Origin: Pontibacter sp. Tf4
GTDB taxonomy: Bacteria; Bacteroidota; Bacteroidia; Cytophagales; Hymenobacteraceae
Length of the DNA: 64,000 bases
Direction of reading: 5' to 3'
Assembly: GCF_014212495.1 (NCBI RefSeq)
Contig: NZ_JACKZC010000003.1
Coordinates: 1-64,000 of the forward strand
How positions within the stretch are numbered: position 1 is the first letter of the stretch; every line of letters starts with the position of its first letter. Below, piece by piece: positions 14,407 to 25,700 of the stretch. The notes under the pieces are model-generated. The model was given only the letters and a program-made list of their open reading frames with translations, searched no databases and was not told the DNA's origin. The position numbers and the translations under genes were made by a program.

Positions 14407-16434
14407 TCATACTTTAGAGTCAAAAAGATAAGTAATCTCACAGGCCTTGCATAGCCGCTTCTCCTGGCAATACTCCGCTATATCGCAGCGGCCATTGGTT
14501 TTCTGGAAAATATCCAGACCCCTCCCTAACACGATTTTCCAGCCATTATTCAGCTCAATGGAACGGTCATGAATATTCTCATCAAACTCAAAGGAAAAGA
14601 AGATACCTGACGGCTCCAGCGAATCAATGATCTCCTTGAATGCCTCCTTGGCATTCTCCAGATAATCTTCGTTGTTGCTGGTGACCAGGTACAGCTTTAC
14701 CTCCTGCCCCTCTTCCTTTACTTTGGCAACCAGTGCGGTAAATTCCATGAAATTCCGGAGCTGGTACGGCAACCGGATATAAGGGTCTATAAGCTTGATG
14801 TCAGTAGCTCCTGCCAGGTGCCTGCCAAACAGTTTCTCATAGGAAACACCCGTCTGATTGTCTCGGATAATCTTTTGACCTGCTTCCGGTTCTGCCTCCT
14901 TAACCTCTGGTTTCGTTGCGACTACTGTAGCGCTTTCAGGTGCTACTTCAAACGCTGGCTCCGGAGCCTTGTCTTTAGCGCCATATTCGATAATTTCCAG
15001 CGTCTGTACTTCCTTCTTAGTGCCAGTGGCTTTGTCGGTATAGCTGAAATCAACCTTCTCAAAGGTCTCATCCATGATATGAAGCTGCTCCTTCACACGC
15101 CTTCTGCATTCGATGGCAAATTCCAGTAGCTCCTGGGCATCTTCTTTACCGAAACTACCATCTGGGAAGATTACTTTTACCAGTCCTGAGAAGGTCTTGG
15201 AAATGGCCGTTTTATCACGGGTAGTTATACTGTCTGATAGCTCAAAAAATTCGGTGTAGGCATGCGTGTGATCCTCCTTGCGCAGTTCTTTCAGTACCTC
15301 AGCCAGGTAATCGACAATAAAACCATAGTCAGAGGTGAACATCTCGTTGCGGAGCTTCTGCACTTCCCAGCCCGGCAGGTAGGCGTGTATCCTGTCCAGG
15401 AAGGCGGTGTCGTAATAGTCTCTTGGCAGGGCCTCGAACAGGTCGGAGTGCTTTAGCATGTAGGGCACGGAGTGATCCGTGTTACCGACAAATACCATGG
15501 AAGCAGAAGCGCCATATACCTGTGTACCCCTGGAGAAGGACTTGTTGGCCATGTAGTTCTTCAGGATGTCTACCAGGCCACGATCCGCCCGCTTGTCCTT
15601 GCCCGCGAATTCGTCATAAGCCACTACATCCCAATAGCCCACCAGGCCAATGTCACCGGTGGTGTTGTTCACGAAAAGCTTGGCTTTGGATACTTCCCCT
15701 CCGGAGATAAGCATGCCGTGCGGTGACATCTCCGAGTAGATGTGCGACTTGCCTGTACCCTTCGGCCCCAGCTCAATCAGGTTGTAGTTGTTCTCAGCAA
15801 AAGGTATAAGGCGAGAGAGCTGCAGGAGTTTAGACCTAAAAGAAAACTCTTTCGGGTTCAAGCCAATGGACTGCATCAATGCATCGATCCACTCCTCTTT
15901 TGAAAAATGCCTGCGAGTGGCTTTGTACTCGGCTACATCAATGTTGGCTATCTGTATAGGTTTGAGGCTGTCGATGATCCAGGGAGACACATCGCGCTCA
16001 TCCGATGGCATATAGCCCATGGTAACAATGCACCACACCCCGCTGGAGAGCAGCTTCTTGTGGTCTTTCACAACCAGATCACTGATGACCACCTTATTCA
16101 GGCCCAGGTTGGCAAAGGCAGCCTCATACACATCTTTTCGGTCATTCAGCTTTACCGACACCTTGTCGATAATCCGGTGTGAGCCTTTTTCCCGGATGGT
16201 AGATTTTATCATCTGTGCCTCATCCCGGTGCACAAAGTGCCTGGAGATGATGTTCTTCACGTTCTCTACGCCCTCTGCAATTGTGTCCTCCACATCCGTA
16301 GCGCAGTACTGCCCCAGCAGGTACTCCAGCACATAGGTAGGCACAATGGCATTTCCCTTCACCAGTTTAGTGAGGTCCTTGCGCACTACCTTGCCCGAGA
16401 AATGCGTATTTAGAAGCTGATCAATCGTACTCAT
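14407..16434 (-). CDS. brxL: BREX protein BrxL (Lon-like ATPase)
   Basis: A 675-residue AAA+ protein. The Walker A motif GPKGTGKS is at 223-230 and the Walker B region DVVAYDEFAG at 269-278. After the ATPase part there is a flexible, Glu/Ala/Pro-rich linker (about 500-525), followed by a C-terminal domain that ends with a cysteine cluster (CDIAEYCQEKRLCKAC). BrxL is the last gene of type I BREX operons and is needed for defence but not for host methylation. It forms DNA-binding multimers. The start is 2 bp after the stop of pglZ, so the operon is tightly packed. Confidence 0.95.
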   Translation of the reverse strand: MSTIDQLLNTHFSGKVVRKDLTKLVKGNAIVPTYVLEYLLGQYCATDVEDTIAEGVENVKNIISRHFVHRDEAQMIKSTIREKGSHRIIDKVSVKLNDRKDVYEAAFANLGLNKVVISDLVVKDHKKLLSSGVWCIVTMGYMPSDERDVSPWIIDSLKPIQIANIDVAEYKATRRHFSKEEWIDALMQSIGLNPKEFSFRSKLLQLSRLIPFAENNYNLIELGPKGTGKSHIYSEMSPHGMLISGGEVSKAKLFVNNTTGDIGLVGYWDVVAYDEFAGKDKRADRGLVDILKNYMANKSFSRGTQVYGASASMVFVGNTDHSVPYMLKHSDLFEALPRDYYDTAFLDRIHAYLPGWEVQKLRNEMFTSDYGFIVDYLAEVLKELRKEDHTHAYTEFFELSDSITTRDKTAISKTFSGLVKVIFPDGSFGKEDAQELLEFAIECRRRVKEQLHIMDETFEKVDFSYTDKATGTKKEVQTLEIIEYGAKDKAPEPAFEVAPESATVVATKPEVKEAEPEAGQKIIRDNQTGVSYEKLFGRHLAGATDIKLIDPYIRLPYQLRNFMEFTALVAKVKEEGQEVKLYLVTSNNEDYLENAKEAFKEIIDSLEPSGIFFSFEFDENIHDRSIELNNGWKIVLGRGLDIFQKTNGRCDIAEYCQEKRLCKACEITYLFDSKV

Positions 16435-16436
16435 TC

Positions 16437-18932
16437 TTAAAAATCATCAAAATCATTGGAGAAGGAGATGTTTAGCGTATACATGTACTCCTTGTAAAGC
16501 TTCCATTTAGAGGACCCCTCTACCGGCTCTTCCAGCACCAGCTTCACGGTTTGGTTCTTATACTTGCCGCTGGCCTTGCTGCTCAGCTGGAAGCGGTGTT
16601 TTACCTCGCGCTGTCGCTCACTGCCCTCCTCTATGTCAAAGTTATAGCTGAACTGATCACTCAGCAACTCCCCGTCGTTCGAGAAGATGGCTGCCCGGAT
16701 CGTTCTTGGCTGGATAGAATCAGTAGCCACCTCTGTTTGCAGGAAAGACACAGAGAGGATGTTTGTAGTGATCTTGTTAGATTGCTGAATCACATCCACG
16801 TCTACCTGCTTAAGGGTATCCTGACGCTTCTTGGTGACTTTCACCAGCGGGATGACTACCTCCTGCAGAGAAGCACCGCCGTGCACAAATCTGGAGCCAG
16901 CCCCTTTTACCCGGTGCCTGTTGATGGACTTTGGTATCAGCACGTCGAAGTCTCCTGCCAGATTCAGTTCACCCGCTTTAAAGTGTCTGGTGCTGGCGTC
17001 GCCTTTCAGGTTCCTGCCCAGGATAAAGCGCCTGTTCTCCTTCCAGACTTCCCCGTTTACCTGCACGTCCGAAAAATCTGACTCTTCCAGAGCTGTGTGC
17101 TGGTAGATAAAGCCATGATCGGAGGTGATGATCATATTGGTGCCGTTCATGTTGGCGATGCGCTTGATGACGTCCATCAGGAAGACCAGCTCCCTTTCAA
17201 CAGCTTCAAACACCTTGTCCTCCGACGTCTTGTCGTCACCGGTCTTATCAATTTGGTTATGGAAGATGTAGATGACATCGTACTGCTTCACAAAGGCTCT
17301 GCCTTCAGTAGAAGAATTCATCTTCATGAATTCTTCAGCCTGAATGCCAACGGCCTTGTACCCTTCCAACGCAGCCAATATTTTATTTCTTCCCTGCAGT
17401 CCCTGGCAAGGTAGCTCATCCACACACACCTTGTCTGAGCCGTCTACTATAGAAAGCGACTTGTGGGGCAGCAGTGCCGCCATACCCAGCTGGGTATAGG
17501 AAGGCATGGCCGTCAGCATGTACTGTAGCTCACCTTCATACCTGTTCTCAGCGTTCACTTTCTGAAGGTACTCATAGGCGCACTCATAGCGCAGCGCATC
17601 GGATATGATCACAAATTGGCGCTGCCCTCTGTTTAGGGTTGGCTCCACATGGTCCTTATAAAAGCGGGACTGAGACACGCGTGGCAGCAGCGGCCATTCC
17701 GGAGCAGCGTCCACTACAGACTGCCAGTTGTTGTTTAGCTGCAGCAGCCAGTCGTTGGAGTATACTTTCTCTACTTTCTCAAAGAGCGGCTCCAGTACCT
17801 TGTTCTGACCCTTATTTCGGTAATGCCAGATGAACTTGCGGTAGTTGTAATCCACCAGGTGCAAGTCCTGACTGTAGCGCTTGGCTCCCTGCTCTATACT
17901 TGAAAAGGCTACGCTGGCATACTTACGGACAAGCGAGATCATCTCCATGGCGTGGGAGGTGGCCGCATAAAAGTCTTTGAACTCCCGGTACCAGTATTTG
18001 TTCTCCCGGTGCTTGATTACCTGACTGGCCTTGTCATTGCCAATACTTTCGCTAACCACTAGATGAATCAGGTCGTGTATGATCTTGAAATCCACCAGAC
18101 GGAAAAGGTCATCCTCCAGGATATCCTCCAGGTTGGCGTCTTCCAACAGGGGCTGCACGTTCAGGTCTTCCGCTATTTTAGCGGATAGTTGCTGAAAGGC
18201 TTCCTGGTAGGAGATAGTGTCTTTCCATACCGACAGCAACAGGCTGGCATCCTTGGTGAGGCCGGAGCTTTTGGTAAGCGAGAACACATTAGAAAACACC
18301 TCCAGCAGGAAATCATAGATACCAGGCGACTCGGCATAATACTTAAAGCTGTCGCTGATCAGGCCCCAGTAGAACGTGTTCAGGTTATAGCGCTCCAGCT
18401 CCCGATCCGGACGCTCGTTGCCATCGTTAAAGGCGCTGGCATGCGCCTGTATAAAGGCGGTCAGGCTGATGGTGTTGGTACTGAACAGGACAGCCAGCAT
18501 TTTGTAGCGGATGTCCCTGAACGTATCTACTTTGCCCAACAGGGCTTTCAGCTTCTGCCTGCGGTCTTTGCTCTTGAAGAACTCGATGTGCTCAGTTACC
18601 AGGTCTTTAAAGCCGTAATCAAGCCCAAGCTCCTGCAGGAAAGTAGCCTCCTGATTGGTATGGAACTCGTAGTGCGCCAGTTCCAGGTCCTGCAGCCAGT
18701 TATTTACATAAGCTGGGCGCTTGCCGGTGCGGTAAATCAGATACTGGCCTTCCGGATCTTCCCTGGCAATCTTGTGCTTGATGTAGAACTCGTTGTTCTG
18801 TACATAAATGCGCTCCACCCCAGGCAGAGCCAGTTCTTCAAACCTATCTTTTAGCTCCTCCTTTTCATCGTGCCAGAAGATAATCCTGTACTTTTCGAAA
18901 AGCTTGCGTAGCGAATCTTCTATCTGGCTCAT
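16437..18932 (-). CDS. pglZ: BREX type 1 alkaline-phosphatase-like protein PglZ
   Basis: An 831-residue protein of the BREX-1 PglZ type A. The PglZ domain has the alkaline-phosphatase-like core with ISDALRYE (443-450) and SDHGF (604-608). D445, D605 and H606 are the likely metal ligands. The N-terminal half is the helical BREX-specific part, starting with KYRIIFWHDEKEELKDRF. PglZ is one of the two signature BREX proteins and works with PglX in modifying host DNA and stopping phage. It overlaps pglX by 4 bp (18929-18932), a coupled start. Confidence 0.96.
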   Translation of the reverse strand: MSQIEDSLRKLFEKYRIIFWHDEKEELKDRFEELALPGVERIYVQNNEFYIKHKIAREDPEGQYLIYRTGKRPAYVNNWLQDLELAHYEFHTNQEATFLQELGLDYGFKDLVTEHIEFFKSKDRRQKLKALLGKVDTFRDIRYKMLAVLFSTNTISLTAFIQAHASAFNDGNERPDRELERYNLNTFYWGLISDSFKYYAESPGIYDFLLEVFSNVFSLTKSSGLTKDASLLLSVWKDTISYQEAFQQLSAKIAEDLNVQPLLEDANLEDILEDDLFRLVDFKIIHDLIHLVVSESIGNDKASQVIKHRENKYWYREFKDFYAATSHAMEMISLVRKYASVAFSSIEQGAKRYSQDLHLVDYNYRKFIWHYRNKGQNKVLEPLFEKVEKVYSNDWLLQLNNNWQSVVDAAPEWPLLPRVSQSRFYKDHVEPTLNRGQRQFVIISDALRYECAYEYLQKVNAENRYEGELQYMLTAMPSYTQLGMAALLPHKSLSIVDGSDKVCVDELPCQGLQGRNKILAALEGYKAVGIQAEEFMKMNSSTEGRAFVKQYDVIYIFHNQIDKTGDDKTSEDKVFEAVERELVFLMDVIKRIANMNGTNMIITSDHGFIYQHTALEESDFSDVQVNGEVWKENRRFILGRNLKGDASTRHFKAGELNLAGDFDVLIPKSINRHRVKGAGSRFVHGGASLQEVVIPLVKVTKKRQDTLKQVDVDVIQQSNKITTNILSVSFLQTEVATDSIQPRTIRAAIFSNDGELLSDQFSYNFDIEEGSERQREVKHRFQLSSKASGKYKNQTVKLVLEEPVEGSSKWKLYKEYMYTLNISFSNDFDDF

Positions 18933-21900
18933 ACTACCTCCGGTATTTTTACCCAGTCAAACTCCGCCACTTTCTTTTTGGTCTTGGCATCGTTAAGGCC
19001 GGGAACGGCTTTTACAGCCTTACCAAAAAGGTTATAGTTCACCAGCACGCCGTTATCCAGATCGATGGCGAGGCGTTCGGTGGCCAGCGGGTACAGAATC
19101 TCGCGCTCATACTCCTGCAGCTCCAGCAGCACCTGGTCAATCCTGGCCCTCTCCTTGATAGCTTTCGTTTTCTCGGTGGCAGAACCGCTCACCTCTACCC
19201 TATCCAGGTGCTCGCGGCGGGTGCGCAGTTTCTCCTGGTACTCGCGCAGGTACTTATTGAGGATGTTATTGACCGTGTCCGGGGTATAGCGGTGCATGTA
19301 AATCAGCACGTTGAAAGACCCTTGAGGCGAGGAGAATTGCCAGTAGATCGGACGCTTCTTATACCGGCGCACATGATCGTTGTAGAAGTCTTTTACAAAG
19401 TATTTGCGGATGTCTTTGCCCAGGCACTCCTCTACAAAAGCCAGGTTTTTAGCAAAGTTGGCCTCGCCGAACGTCACTTTCAGGAACTCGTGGAAGCGGC
19501 CCACAATGTCGTCTTCGAACCACTCGTCGTCGAGTATTGGGATGATGTTGTCGGCGTCGGGCAGGAAGGAAATCTCCTGATCAGACTTCGCAACCTTTTG
19601 TAGATAGTCCTGCAGCGTCTCGCCTTGGTTGGCCAATATAAGTCCCGGCTTGTCCAGCGAAAAACGGCCAAACATACAGCCCACGGCGTAGCTTACGAAC
19701 TGAGCCATCACTTCATCGGCGTGGAAGATTAATTCACCATTATCAATGCTGGTTTCTTCTTGGATAATAGTGATGTCTTCTAAAGGGACATCAGGAGTTA
19801 GCTCTTCCTGAAGGCCATAAATTTCTATGAACTGGCGGTTTAGCTCTTCCTCATTTTTATGAAGTTTGAAGAACTTATTTCTCCAGTATTGCTGGTATAA
19901 ATCATAAGATTCTTCTATATCAATGTCGGGAGTATTTATACCTCTAATTCGCAGGAGTTCATTTGCAACGAAATCCCATGATGTTTCTCTTGAATCCCAA
20001 TCTTTTTTGCTTAAATCTATAGAATTTAAAACTATGGAATTGATTAGATTTTTATCAGAGCATTCTAATAAAGGTATAGCCTGAACTTCTCCAATGTTAC
20101 AATTTAGTGTTGGATTAAATACCTTTAGCAAGTATTCGCTAAGAACTGTATTAAGTAAGCCAAGGCTATATATTCTTATATCCTCGTTATCAAAAAAAAT
20201 AGTTGGTGCAGCAAGGTTAAAAATTGAATCATCACTATAATCTCGAAAGCTTTGCTTTCCGGTGGTAATTAAAGTCCATGATATTCCTTTTTTCCACCAC
20301 AGATTATCTGGTAGAATACGTGCAACCTTATCCCTCCTGTAATGTAACCTAGCTTCTTGGCTCCAGTCAATCACAGTCTCAAGATTACCATACCACCTTC
20401 TAAAGCTTCCTCCTTTAGGATGTTTAACCCACTTTTTATCTATACCAAAGTCATAATTATTAACTTCCCAAAATAATTTTAGATACTTGTCATTATTACC
20501 AGACTTAGTTTGTCCATCAGATTTAGAAAAGCTCCCAATTGTTTTGTGAGCAAACACCTGTATAAAGCCCTTGCCTAGCCAATATCCAATAGGGTTTCCA
20601 GGTATCTTTTCAAAGTCTCTCTGATGTGCATTATAATACCAACCACATCCTCTATTATTAATTGCCTCTAGTACTTTGAAACGTTTTAACTCGGACTTCT
20701 CAAAGTTTACCAAGCGTATATATTTACCATTATCAACATTCTTGGCTTTCCAAAAAGTAAACGAGGCATTTTGAACCACTTCCCCTCCTATTTCAGGAAA
20801 AGTCCTCGACCCCAAATGAAGTAAAGTGTCAAAAAATGTGTTCTTAATAAGCTTCTTCCTTAACTTTTCATAGCTACCTAAGAACATCCAGCTATGCTGG
20901 TTGATCATACCTAAGAAGCCTTTAGGCTGCAGCATAGCCAAACCACTTTCCATAAAGCAAGCCATTAAATCAGCTTTGCTGTCAGGATAATTCCGCTTCA
21001 CAAAATCAGCAAGCGGCGCATTCATGTTGCCACCACCCATATAAGGCGGGTTATCTACTACGCAAGTGTACTTTCGGGCAAGTAATTGTAGGTGCTCTAA
21101 CCCTTGCTTCAGTTCCTCTAACTGATATTGATAAAAAGCATCGTCCTGGTGCCGGAATTCCTGCACTTCCTTTAGGGCAGCTTCAATTTCCTTTAAAGGA
21201 GTTTTAGGAAGTATAAGAGAGCCTAAATTGGTCGCCTGCTGTAGTGTTAGCAAATCCTGATATAATGTGGAAGCAAAGGAGCTTGAAAACAAGTTTAAGA
21301 TGTCAAGGTCGTTTAGCTTTACATGTTTAAACTCTGTGCTTGTATAACCTATACCAGTCTCTGTTAGCTGCTTCTGTATTAGTTCAAGCTTAAACTTAGT
21401 AATATCACGAAGATCATGTAAGTATAGAAAGGGTACTTTATCGTTCTTCTCAAGCTCTTGCTTTTTCTTTTCAGGTAGCTTTGCCCAATCGTTTTTAGCT
21501 ACTGTAACCCCTCCTTTTTCTAGTAGCTGATAAAAGAGCGTTTCTCCAAGTTTTATCTTTACGTCTTCAAGTCTAGGGGCAATAACTGGTAGATTACAGG
21601 CATCCATGATAGATGCCAAACTTTCAGCATTTAGCTTCATATCCTGAAAACACAGGATATGCGGCTGTGGCACTTCGCCTTTTTTGAAGAAGCGACGTTG
21701 GTAACTGCGGGCCTTCATCATCAGGGCCATGGCTGCCAGCTGCGCCGCCCGCTCGTCTATCTCGAAGCCGTAGAGGTTGTGCTGGATAATCAGCTTTGGT
21801 ATCTCACTAGGGTTGATACCTTCCTCCTCGTAGATTTTGGTGAGTAACTCAAAGCCATAAACCAGGATGTGCCCCGATCCGCAGGCCTGGTCCAGTAAAG

Positions 21901-22756
21901 TTATTTCCTCTGGAGAGCTTATCTTCAGGTAATCCTCACTCTGCAGCGAAGCCGATTCTATAAAGTATGGCATGTGTTCGCGCAGCCGGGAGTTGGGCCT
22001 GTTCTGCAGCCATAGCTTGCCCACGGTGTTCTGCACCATGTACTCTATTATCCAGCGCGGCGTAAAGAGTTGCGTGGCAGCTGGGATATCCTCTTTCTTC
22101 ACCTTGGCCTTGGAGGCAAACACCTCGTCCTTTTTCTCGGAAATGTAGAACTGGTAGAGCCAGCCAATAATCTCCACCTGCTGGCAGTCCTCAGCGGCCA
22201 TACCTTCGCGCACGTCGTGCACGATGGAGAACTCGCTGGTCAGGTCGTCGGGCAGGAGCAATTCGGTGTAGTCGTTTATGCGCTCAAACAGGAAAGGCAG
22301 CACCGTGTGCAGGTGGTTGCAGGCCGCGATCAGGAGCACCTTATAAGCCTCGTTCTGCGGGTTAGCGCTCGGCACACGCCCGTCTAACAGGTCGTATACC
22401 TGCTGAGCGTTCACTTTCAAGTCTTCAGCTATGTGCCCCTGCTTAGCCTCGTCCAGCAACTCCGGGAAGGTATAGCCCTCCTTCGGGGAGATCACCCGGA
22501 TATCAAGCGGCTGGTAGTTATTCACGTCCATGAAGCGAAGCGCTATCAGGCGGTTGAACCAGGTATAGGCTACCTTCTCCATCAGCTGCTCTTTACTAGT
22601 TCTGGCAAGCTCATCCTTGAGCGCCTTTACCTGCAATGCCTTTTCACGAAGCTCTACAGTATCGGTATGCAGCACGTACTCCAGCTTGGCCCCTACCTGC
22701 TCTATCAGTTTCTTTCGCGCCTCCTGGGCAAACCTCTTTAGCTTATTGGTATTCAT
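18929..22756 (-). CDS. pglX: BREX-1 adenine-specific DNA methyltransferase PglX
   Basis: A 1275-residue m6A DNA methyltransferase that marks host DNA for BREX self-recognition. Motif I is DQACGSGHIL (289-298) and the catalytic NPPY is at 569-572. The central part (about residues 372-1002, DNA 19750-21640) is clearly richer in A/T than the flanks. It would include the target-recognition region, so this section has probably been exchanged by recombination. The ends (helical N-terminus, C-terminal KPIYWQFSSPQGSFNVLIY-type region) are conserved BREX parts. It is 3 bp downstream of brxC and overlaps pglZ by 4 bp. Confidence 0.96.
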   Translation of the reverse strand: MNTNKLKRFAQEARKKLIEQVGAKLEYVLHTDTVELREKALQVKALKDELARTSKEQLMEKVAYTWFNRLIALRFMDVNNYQPLDIRVISPKEGYTFPELLDEAKQGHIAEDLKVNAQQVYDLLDGRVPSANPQNEAYKVLLIAACNHLHTVLPFLFERINDYTELLLPDDLTSEFSIVHDVREGMAAEDCQQVEIIGWLYQFYISEKKDEVFASKAKVKKEDIPAATQLFTPRWIIEYMVQNTVGKLWLQNRPNSRLREHMPYFIESASLQSEDYLKISSPEEITLLDQACGSGHILVYGFELLTKIYEEEGINPSEIPKLIIQHNLYGFEIDERAAQLAAMALMMKARSYQRRFFKKGEVPQPHILCFQDMKLNAESLASIMDACNLPVIAPRLEDVKIKLGETLFYQLLEKGGVTVAKNDWAKLPEKKKQELEKNDKVPFLYLHDLRDITKFKLELIQKQLTETGIGYTSTEFKHVKLNDLDILNLFSSSFASTLYQDLLTLQQATNLGSLILPKTPLKEIEAALKEVQEFRHQDDAFYQYQLEELKQGLEHLQLLARKYTCVVDNPPYMGGGNMNAPLADFVKRNYPDSKADLMACFMESGLAMLQPKGFLGMINQHSWMFLGSYEKLRKKLIKNTFFDTLLHLGSRTFPEIGGEVVQNASFTFWKAKNVDNGKYIRLVNFEKSELKRFKVLEAINNRGCGWYYNAHQRDFEKIPGNPIGYWLGKGFIQVFAHKTIGSFSKSDGQTKSGNNDKYLKLFWEVNNYDFGIDKKWVKHPKGGSFRRWYGNLETVIDWSQEARLHYRRDKVARILPDNLWWKKGISWTLITTGKQSFRDYSDDSIFNLAAPTIFFDNEDIRIYSLGLLNTVLSEYLLKVFNPTLNCNIGEVQAIPLLECSDKNLINSIVLNSIDLSKKDWDSRETSWDFVANELLRIRGINTPDIDIEESYDLYQQYWRNKFFKLHKNEEELNRQFIEIYGLQEELTPDVPLEDITIIQEETSIDNGELIFHADEVMAQFVSYAVGCMFGRFSLDKPGLILANQGETLQDYLQKVAKSDQEISFLPDADNIIPILDDEWFEDDIVGRFHEFLKVTFGEANFAKNLAFVEECLGKDIRKYFVKDFYNDHVRRYKKRPIYWQFSSPQGSFNVLIYMHRYTPDTVNNILNKYLREYQEKLRTRREHLDRVEVSGSATEKTKAIKERARIDQVLLELQEYEREILYPLATERLAIDLDNGVLVNYNLFGKAVKAVPGLNDAKTKKKVAEFDWVKIPEVV

Positions 22757-22759
22757 CTG

Positions 22760-25700
22760 CTATAGCGTAATTCTCTTGTTCTCCTGTATTTGTTTGAGGT
22801 AAGCCTCACGGATGGTGTTCACGTAATCGTCCACGTCCTGCGCTGTCTCCAGCGTGCCTTTCTTGAATTTTACCTCTACATTGGCGCGTCGTACATACAC
22901 TACCGGGCGATCCTGCACATCATTGCCCGCGCCACCGCCACTCTGGCCATTACCTCCTGGCACCGGCACCGGAGCTGGTTTGGGCAGCAGGTTCTGGATT
23001 TCGTTAAGCAATCGCACCTTCAGGTCGTTTGTTCCTAAAGCGTACTGCCTGATGTTGGAGATGTACCGGTTGCCCTTGATCTTGTATATCACCTCATCCA
23101 GCGGTTTTAGAATACTCTCCTGCTGTCTTTCAGTGAGCTTCAGGAAGTCAGCATTGGCAGACAATTGCTCTTTGTGCTGTTCCACCGTTTCAACTGCCTT
23201 CTCTTTCTCCTCCTCCAGCTTACTGAGCACTTTCTTGCTCAGGGCTTCCATCGCAGCCTTGGCATCGCGAATGCCTGTACCGACATAAGGCTTTCTGTCG
23301 GCGTAAACCGTCCTCAGCGTCTGCAGCTCGTCCCCCTCGATATGCTCGAAGTTGGACTGATCGCCGTTCAGGAAAACCTTTATCTCATCATAGATCTTCT
23401 TTTGGTCACTGTTCCAGAAGCGCTTGATCGGGTCCAGCAGATCTTCCTTGGTGTCCAGCAGCTCATCTTCAAAGTCCTTCAGGTTGAGCAGGAAATAGTT
23501 GAGCTCCTTTTTGGCTAACTTATCCAGGGTGTCACGCAAAGTCTCTAAAGAGGCCGTAAAAGGATAGCTGTTGCGCTGCGCCACCAGGTCCCTCACAAAA
23601 GTCAGCTCATTGTTCAACTTGTTTCTGAAAGCCAGGGCCACATCCTTGGCTTCGGTAGCCGCACAAGTCTCATCAAACAATTCATTGTAGACTTCCTTCA
23701 GGGCTCTCACCTGCTTGGGGTCAAAGTCGATCTGCGGCTCCAGTAAGGTGTTAGGCTGCAGCCTGTTATTCAGCAGCGAGGCAAGCACCTCCTCATCGCC
23801 CAGCAGGTTTGAGTTTTGCCTAACATCCAGTTTCCCCCGCTTGTAAAGCCTGGCCACCACAGTCCAGATAGCATTCGGGTACCAGCCGTAGGGTTTCTTC
23901 ACAAACTGATCCCGGATGTCGGTCAGTGAGGTGCGGTCTGACTGTTTTTTTCTTCTGTTGATATAGTTGAGTACCTCGTTCTCCGGCTCCGAGATGGTGT
24001 TGTCATCAGTGCCGAACAGGTCATTCATCTTAGTCTTGATCGTCTGCTTAACAGTATCCTCGGAGAAAGCTGTTGAACCGAGCATTTTCAGGTTCGGGTA
24101 AGCGATTTTTACCAGGTCCTGGAAAGCGTTAATCACCTTTGTTCTGCCGTCCGATGTGTTCCCGATCTCATGCTTGCTGCCGTTCATAAGGATATCGGCC
24201 TCTCCCAGCAGTTTCTGCAGGAGTAGTTTCAGCGTGCGTTTTCTCTCCCCGTTTTGTGTTCCCTTATCGTAGAGCAGGCGCTTTATACTTTCTTTGTTAT
24301 TGGTGGACTGGCTTTGCTTGATGTACTTATCCGTCTTCAGGTAAAGCCGCACATCCTTCAGCAGGCGCTCATCGGCAGGCAGCACGGCCATCATCAGGGT
24401 ATTATAACCCAGCGTTTGCGCTCTCAGCAGGTCAGGGTTCTCGTAGTTGTCATTGTTAGGCGTGATCACGTCTATCACTAACTCCTTCTCCCTGCCCAGT
24501 ATAACACCGTCTATTTTGTGGGTAAACTCATAATACTGCTTGTTCTCCGCATACCTGATCTTGTTGTCCTGAACGACCTCATCAAAAATCAGCTCATTTA
24601 GCATCTGCGTTACGCTTGACTCATCCACGTCCGTAGCCTTAATCTCCTGCTCAATGTCCTTCTCATCATCGGTCAGGAACTCGTACAGGTCACCGTTTCG
24701 CTGCACGTAAGTCTGCGCCTCCAACAGGTTTAGCGCCTCCAGCACTTTTTTGTCGTGCGCCTTCAGATCGATGTGGATATTGTCGATCATCAGCACCGAG
24801 ATATTGCGGGTGGTGGTTTTAAAGTTGGTGAAATACTTTACCAGGAAGAGTGCCTTGAGCACCTTGATGGCAAAGGCATCATCCAGGTTTTTCTCTGCCA
24901 GGGTAATAGAGGTTTGTATCTCGCCCCTGATGGTGGAGCGGATACCTTCATAGAGCAGATCAAAGGTAACAAGTGCATCGGTATCGCAATCGGCCATGCG
25001 CAGCACCACATCCTGGAAAACGCCCAGCATAGAGCGCTCCCCTACCGACGCATGCTTCCCCTGAAAGGCGTTATGGTTAGACAGCGCCCGAATACACTGC
25101 TGGAACAGGTCGAACTGGTAAGGCACAAAGGGGTACTTGTTGACGAAGTTCTTCTCTTCCCTGTAGCCTTTAAACTGCACCCCCACCTCTGAGAAGGAGA
25201 GCAGCGTTTCAAGGTTAGAGTGCTGCTTTTGCCAGGTATGTGCCAGCAGCGCCTTTGGCTCCGCCTTTTTCTGGAGCAGACGCTTCTCGATCACCTCGTC
25301 CACATTGGCTGAGGTAAGCGGCACTTTGATCTTGAACCTGGCTTGGATTCTGGAGAAGTCGTTTTGCTGGGACTTGTTCATATCGCCCACCACCTTCTCC
25401 ATATCCTCCTGAGAGGTTACCAGCACCCAGGCCTGGCCTTTTGTCTTTGTCGCCAGTGTCTCGGCTATCGTCTGCAGATTGAGCATCAGCTTGGTGTTGT
25501 CGCTGATATACTGGCCCACCTCATCCACGAAAAAGTTCAGCCTAAAGCCCTTTGGCTTTGTTTTGATGTATTCGTTTACCTTATCGCAAAAGTCCAGGAT
25601 GGAAATGACGCTGTCATCGCGCAAGGTCTTGATAATGTTCTGATATCCTTCTTGGGCAGGGCCAAGCAGCGAAGTAAGCGCTCTGTTGATGGCCTCCTTA

